64,000 bases of DNA from Actinomycetospora lemnae (GTDB lineage: Bacteria; Actinomycetota; Actinomycetes; Mycobacteriales; Pseudonocardiaceae). Below, in pieces: positions 59,627 through 64,000 of the stretch; position 1 is the stretch's first letter; each line of letters starts with the position of its first letter. The notes below the pieces were generated by a model. The model did no database searches. It saw only the letters and a program-made list of their open reading frames with translations, and was not told the DNA's origin. The translations under genes and the position numbers were made by a program. Where the stretch lies: positions 1-64,000 of the forward strand of contig NZ_JAQZAO010000005.1 in assembly GCF_028737315.1 (NCBI RefSeq). The letters run 5' to 3'.

Positions 59627-62622
59627 CGGTCGCTGTCGTCGGGCGAGGTGGCTGGCGAAACGAGGGGAGTCCCGAGGAGGTCACCGGAGCCGGTGCGTGG
59701 CAGGGCGACCTCGAGGGTGTGGCCCTCCTCAAGGGTCATGTCCCGGCCCGCGACGGTGACGGTGACTGGCGGGGCGGCGGCGCACGGGCAGGACTCGAGC
59801 AGGAGCCGCTCGTGGTCGAGGGACACGGCGATGCGCTGCCCGCGGTGCCGGACCTCGAAGTCGACGTGGTGCAGGTCGACGGGCAGCCGCGGGTCGAAGG
59901 TGAGGGCGCTGTCCCGCAGCCGGAGGCCGGCGAACGACCGGGTGACGATGTCGATGGTCCCGGCCATGGCGCCGAGATGGATGCCCTCCCGGGTCGTGCC
60001 TCCCTGGGTGTCGTCGAGGTCGGCGACGAGTGCGTCGCGGAACATGGCCCACGCGCGGGTGGTGTCGGTGTGGGCCAGCACCGAGGCGTGGACGACCCGG
60101 CTGAGGGTCGATCCGTGCGCGGTGCGCTGCAGGTAGTAGCGGACGGTCCGCGGCACGGTGTCGGGCGTGACGGAATGGCCCATGTCCCGCAGGAGGTCGA
60201 TGAGCTGGGCGGGACCGAGCAGGTAGACCAGCATCAGCACGTCGGCCTGCTTCGCCAGCTTGTAGCGGTTGGTGCTGTCGCCCTCCGCCTCGAGGATCAG
60301 GTCCAGGCGGCCGATGTTGCCGTAGGTCGCTCGGTAGCGGTCCCACTCCAGCTCGGCCAGCGCCTCGTAGCCGTCGAACTGGCTGATCACGCCGTCGGCG
60401 TGGAACGGCACCGCGAGCCGACGGCCGAGCTGGGCCCACCGGGTCTGCTCGTCGGCGCGGATGCCGAGCCGGTCGACGAGCTCGTCGCAGTCGTGACCCG
60501 CCAGCGCGAGCAGGGCGTCGCCGGCACGCCGGCAGACCCAGGCGGCGAGCACGTTGGTGTAGGCGTTGTCCCGCACCCCGGCCCCGGGCGCTCCCGGGTA
60601 GCCGTCGTGGTACTCGTCCGGCCCGGCCACCCCGGCGATGTGGAAGCGGCCGTCGTCCGGGTCGTACTCGGCGAGGCCGCTGAACAGCCGGGCGACCTCC
60701 ACGATGAGCTCCGCGCCGCGCCGGGCGAGCCAGGCGGTGTCGCCCGTGGACCCGAAGTACTGCCAGGCGTTGTACGCGACGGCGAGCCCGACGTGGCGCT
60801 GGCGGCTGGAGTGATCCGGCATCCAGCGCCGCGACCGCACGTTGAACAGCTGGGCCGGGGTCTCCTCCCGCCCGTCGCTGCCGCTCTGCCAGGGGAACAG
60901 TGCCCCCGTCAGGCCCTCCTGGGCGGCGGCCTGCCGGGCTGCTCCCAGCCGGCGCCACCGGTACTCGATCAAGGCCGCGCTGACCTCGGGCATGTGCATC
61001 GTCATGACCGGGAGGACGAACAGCTCGTCCCAGAACACGTGCCCGCGGTAGCCCTCGCCGTGCAGGCCCCGGGCCGGCACGCCGGAATCGAGGTCGGCCG
61101 AGTGCGGACCGACGGCCTGGAGGAGGTGGAACAGGTGCAGGTGGAGCACGAGCTGGGCGTCGCGATCCGCGTGCAGGCGAACGTGGAAGCGACTCCACAG
61201 GCGCGCCCACGCGGCCTCGTGGGCGGCGAGCAGACCGGCGACGTCGACCGGGGCGCGGGCCAGCTCGTCGAGCGCGCCCTGCACCGGTGTCGAGATCGCT
61301 CGGTCACGCGAGCTCACCACCGCCACCGTCTTGTCGATGCGCGCTGATCGCCCCGCGACGACGTCGACGTCGATGCGGTCGGCGAACCGGCCGTCCGTGT
61401 CGTCCGGGACCGACCACGTGTGCGTGGCGTCGGTGACGACGGTGCGGGCAGCGGTGGCGACGGCGATCCGGCTCTGACCAGTGAGCGCCTGCACGACGAG
61501 GACGCCGGGATCGGGACGTCGAGCGGTCACCTCGGTCAGGTGCCGGTCGGCGAGCCCGGCGTACTCGGTGACGTTGGCGTTGACGACGCCGGCGTCGATG
61601 CCGGAGCGGACGCCGAGCACGCCGCTCCATCCCTGCGGCGCCACGGTTGTCTCGAGCGCGGCCAGGTGTGGCCGGTGCATGGACACGAGCCGACGTTGTG
61701 CGAGGCGCAGGCCCCGGCCCGCGGTGTCGGTCAGCTGCACCTCACGCTCGAGGACGCCGCGGCGCAGGTCCAGCTCGCGGCGTTCCGCGGCGGCGGTCAG
61801 GCCGCCCTCAGACCACCACGGTCCGTCGCCAATGCGCAGGTCGAGCACCAGCCAGTTCGGCACGTTCACGATGTGCTCGTCCTCGACCTTGCGGCCCTGC
61901 ACGGTGCTCGTCAGTCGGTTATAGACGCCCGCCAGGTAGGTGCCCGGGTAGTGCACCCCGTCGTCGTGGCTCTCGGGAGCGGCACCGCGCGTGCCGAGGT
62001 AGCCGTTGCCCAGCGTGGTCAGCGCCTCGCGGTGCCCCTCGTGTGCCGGGTCGAAGCCCTCATAGGCAAGCGTCCACGGGTCGCACCGGAGCACCCCGAG
62101 ATCCAGCTGCGACACGTCGGTGAGCACGACGTCAGCCCCGGCGGCCTCCAAAGCTGCACGCCGCCCGGTCCGCTCGATGCCCACCACCAGCCTGGCCCCT
62201 CCATCGCGACCCGCCCGGACGAGAGCGGGGTCGGCGGCGATGACGGCGACGCGCCGCGGCGTCGCGTCGAGCCGGCGGACCGCCTCTTCCAGGACAACTC
62301 GCGCTCCGTCGCCCGTCGAGCCCGCGTTGATTTCCGTCTGGTCCACCACGAGATCGAACTGGCCCGCAAGCTCCTCCAGTCGCGAAGTCCCGTCTGGTCC
62401 GCCGAGGACGAGGAGCGCGGTCCGTACACCACCAGCGCGGAGGCGCTGCACCAGCTCGAGCGTTCCGGGCAGCGGCGCCGGCTCGGTCGCGATACCCAGC
62501 ACGACTCCGCGCAACGAGAAGAGCACGGCATCGAATGGCGCGGCTGCCCCGATCGGCAGCCCCCGCTCCGGCCCTGCGGCGTGGCGCCGCGCCGTCCACC
62601 GCTCCCTGACCCCCTTGCTCAC
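59623..62622 (-). CDS. GH65 disaccharide phosphorylase with degenerate N-terminal HAD domain
   Basis: 999 aa. Residues ~25-185 form a HAD/beta-phosphoglucomutase-like domain in which the DxD motif is lost (FDAVLFSLRGVV; Ser36 and Arg38 replace the aspartates). From ~195 to ~985 is a full glycoside hydrolase family 65 protein: YEGFDPAHEGHREALTTLGNGYLGTRG, HVFWDELFVLPVM, and the general acid Glu in GVAGPDEYHDG (~665), then the phosphate-binding HGSTLS. GH65 enzymes phosphorolyse trehalose, maltose or kojibiose to beta-glucose-1-phosphate, which HAD partners isomerise. Here that partner domain looks inactive. GTG 62622 or the preceding GTG 62625. Confidence 0.88.
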   Translation of the reverse strand: MSKGVRERWTARRHAAGPERGLPIGAAAPFDAVLFSLRGVVLGIATEPAPLPGTLELVQRLRAGGVRTALLVLGGPDGTSRLEELAGQFDLVVDQTEINAGSTGDGARVVLEEAVRRLDATPRRVAVIAADPALVRAGRDGGARLVVGIERTGRRAALEAAGADVVLTDVSQLDLGVLRCDPWTLAYEGFDPAHEGHREALTTLGNGYLGTRGAAPESHDDGVHYPGTYLAGVYNRLTSTVQGRKVEDEHIVNVPNWLVLDLRIGDGPWWSEGGLTAAAERRELDLRRGVLEREVQLTDTAGRGLRLAQRRLVSMHRPHLAALETTVAPQGWSGVLGVRSGIDAGVVNANVTEYAGLADRHLTEVTARRPDPGVLVVQALTGQSRIAVATAARTVVTDATHTWSVPDDTDGRFADRIDVDVVAGRSARIDKTVAVVSSRDRAISTPVQGALDELARAPVDVAGLLAAHEAAWARLWSRFHVRLHADRDAQLVLHLHLFHLLQAVGPHSADLDSGVPARGLHGEGYRGHVFWDELFVLPVMTMHMPEVSAALIEYRWRRLGAARQAAAQEGLTGALFPWQSGSDGREETPAQLFNVRSRRWMPDHSSRQRHVGLAVAYNAWQYFGSTGDTAWLARRGAELIVEVARLFSGLAEYDPDDGRFHIAGVAGPDEYHDGYPGAPGAGVRDNAYTNVLAAWVCRRAGDALLALAGHDCDELVDRLGIRADEQTRWAQLGRRLAVPFHADGVISQFDGYEALAELEWDRYRATYGNIGRLDLILEAEGDSTNRYKLAKQADVLMLVYLLGPAQLIDLLRDMGHSVTPDTVPRTVRYYLQRTAHGSTLSRVVHASVLAHTDTTRAWAMFRDALVADLDDTQGGTTREGIHLGAMAGTIDIVTRSFAGLRLRDSALTFDPRLPVDLHHVDFEVRHRGQRIAVSLDHERLLLESCPCAAAPPVTVTVAGRDMTLEEGHTLEVALPRTGSGDLLGTPLVSPATSPDDSDR

Positions 62623-62959
62623 CACTCGCTCTCCTTCTCGCGAGGCCGACCGCATGGCGGACCGGCCGCGGCCACGCCTTTCCGCGCCGCCTCGAACAGC
62701 TCGGACCCGACCAGGGGGCCATGCTCACCGACCACACCGTGGGTCCACCAGGAGGTCCAGTCGAAGGCTTGGCGCAGGGGAGGAACAGGGTCGCGACGGC
62801 TTCGACTCGGTACTATCAAATCCCCGACTTGTATGGCTGCCGGGTCGTGGAGGCAGTTGATCTACGGTCCGGAGCGGAGCACCGGCCGGTCTGACTCGTG
62901 AATCGCCAGTCGCGTGGGCTGGCTGTCCCGGGGTTGCTCGTGCCGGACGGTGTTCCGGG
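62623..62959. other. Upstream region of the GH65 gene
   Basis: 337 bp. No gene. A relatively AT-rich spot near 62,810-62,835 may hold the GH65 promoter; no clear repeat is seen. Confidence 0.4.
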
Positions 62960-63258
62960 CCGTGGTCTGACAGTGAGATGATGTGGCGTCATTCGGGGGT
63001 CGTGTGACCCGGAGTGCTGACCGACGCCAAAGCTGTCTTGGCTGAGATCTGTCGGCGGCTCCCGGTGGCGCTGTTACGCACGTCCGGGCGGGCGGCCGTG
63101 ACCTCATAGGAGCCTGTTCAGAGGCGCCCGTCACTGTCTTGTCCGACCAGCCCGCCCGGCCGCGCGTCGCCATCGCCGGTGAAGCGGGAGACGACATGAC
63201 GAGCATGACCAGCACAGGCCCAGATGTCACATCGCCTGCGCGCCAGGGGGCCAGCGCG
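62960..63258 (+). other. IS110 left-end non-coding region, possible bridge-RNA relic
   Basis: About 300 bp without a gene, directly upstream of an IS110 transposase remnant. In IS110-group elements this position encodes the bridge RNA, which specifies target and donor DNA. I cannot confirm stem-loops or guide loops by eye, and the element's exact left end is not defined. Confidence 0.35.
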
Positions 63259-63760
63259 GTGACCACTGAGGCGGTCACGGTCGGGGTGGACACCCACAGC
63301 GACACCCACCACGCCGCGGTCATTGACGCGGTCGGTCGGCCGCTGGCCGACGCCGGGTTCCCGACCACCCCGCCGGCTATGAGAAGTTGCTGGCCTGGGC
63401 TCGAGATTATGGGCAGGTGAGCGCCTTCGGGGTGGAGGGCACCGGCGCCTACGACGCCGGCCTGGCCCGACATCTCCGCGCGGGCGGGCATGTGGTGATC
63501 GAGGTCGACCGTCCCGACCGCACGACCCGGCGGCAGCGGGGCAACGAGCGATCCCATCGATGCCTACGCTGCAGCCGCCGCGGTGCTGCGCGGCGCGGCG
63601 AGCGGCATTCCGAAGACTCACGACGGACACGTCGAGGCGATCCGCACGTTGCGGGTGGCCCGGCGCGCGCGATCAAGGCCCGCGCCCAGGCCATCAACCA
63701 GCTCAAGGCGCTCGTGCTCACCGGCCCGGCCGAGCTACGCAAGGGGTGTTCGTTCTCTGA
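63259..63760 (+). pseudogene. IS110-family transposase remnant
   Basis: The DEDD RuvC-like N-terminal half is recognisable across several frames: VTVGVDTHSDTHHAAVID, then FGVEGTGAYDAGLARHL, then DPIDAYAAAAAVLRGAASG, then AINQLKALVLTGPAELR. At least three frameshifts (near 63,380, 63,545 and 63,665) break the frame, and the C-terminal Tnp20 domain with the serine is missing after ~63,750. Non-functional. Confidence 0.83.
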
Positions 63761-63945
63761 GACCCTTCCGGTCACCGTCAACGAGGTGCCGGGAGCTCAC
63801 GGCGTAGGGATTCGTCTCCTAGCAGGTTCGTAGACATAGGGGGACGAAAGGGGACCAAGGTCCTCTTCGTCCGCCACCGTTCGGTCCTGCCGATGATGAT
63901 GGGCGGAACCGGAGACTCGGTCTACGGGGTGTGGAGGTGGAGCCC

Positions 63946-64000
63946 ATGGGCCGCGACGCGTGGTTCGATGGCTGGCGGGCCGCGCTACGCCGGTCGCGGT
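63946..64000 (+). CDS. Start of a gene running off the window (tentative)
   Basis: ATG at 63946 with GGAGGTGGAG upstream opens a frame MGRDAWFDGWRAALRRSR to the window edge. Too short to identify. Confidence 0.35.
   Translation, partial: MGRDAWFDGWRAALRRSR

Noticed and set aside
63809-63831. TTCGTCTCC near the window end as the right attachment copy of tRNA-Ala
   Set aside because: Only 9 bp shared with the tRNA 3' end and no surrounding match; too short to be meaningful.

Overview
The window is very GC-rich, favours GTG starts, and carries the actinobacterial oriC gene order (cwlM-parB-parA-rsmG-khpB-yidC-yidD-rnpA-rpmH-dnaA-oriC-dnaN-gnd-recF-dciA-gyrB-gyrA-DUF3566-tRNA-Ile-lsr2). WhiB, Lsr2, a DLW-39 protein and a gnd gene between dnaN and recF all point to a high-GC actinomycete, most plausibly of the Pseudonocardiales. 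The genus is inference.

Region 1 (1-26,000) is intact core genome. A leftward block carries chromosome segregation (parAB with two parS sites), 16S rRNA methylation (rsmG), membrane protein insertion (khpB, yidC, yidD), RNase P (rnpA) and L34 (rpmH). dnaA diverges from rpmH. The 795-bp dnaA-dnaN gap holds oriC, with degenerate DnaA boxes, a DnaA-trio-like pyrimidine track and a perfect 13-bp inverted repeat. Rightward follow dnaN, gnd, recF, dciA, gyrB, gyrA, a DUF3566 membrane protein and tRNA-Ile. tRNA-Ile and tRNA-Ala are separated by lsr2, a three-gene Tm-1-like/PEP-hydrolase-like/SRPBCC operon and a DLW-39 gene. An FkbM-type methyltransferase has been inserted between rnpA and yidD.

Region 2 (26,005-47,154) is an integrative mobile element lying against tRNA-Ala. 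It has a tyrosine integrase with a fused GntR-like domain, a cargo zone of nuclease-like and hydrolase genes (HNH-like, GIY-YIG-like, DUF429, HD), a divergent regulatory switch (HTH regulator plus Nudix hydrolase against an excisionase-type HTH), and a transfer operon (small membrane protein, SSB, WhiB, zinc-ribbon protein, VirD4/TraG-like coupling ATPase, DUF4913, DUF2637, MobF relaxase-helicase). I see no VirB4-type channel genes, so it may be mobilizable rather than self-transmissible. The relaxase has a frameshift near its C-terminus. No right attachment copy was found.

Region 3 (47,155-64,000) is a decaying accessory island. Two PaaK/CapK-like adenylate-forming ligases, one broken and one intact, flank a heavy-metal-type cluster: SHOCT protein, DUF4395 protein, a Cu(I) P-type ATPase with an N-terminal cupredoxin-like domain, DUF2933 protein and an isoprenylcysteine methyltransferase-like protein. 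Also present are methyltransferases, a nuoN relic and an alpha/beta-hydrolase lacking its serine. A GH65 phosphorylase fused to a degenerate HAD domain and an IS110 transposase remnant close the window. Frameshifts cluster only right of 45 kb. That argues for real decay of acquired DNA rather than general sequencing error, though only reads can settle it.
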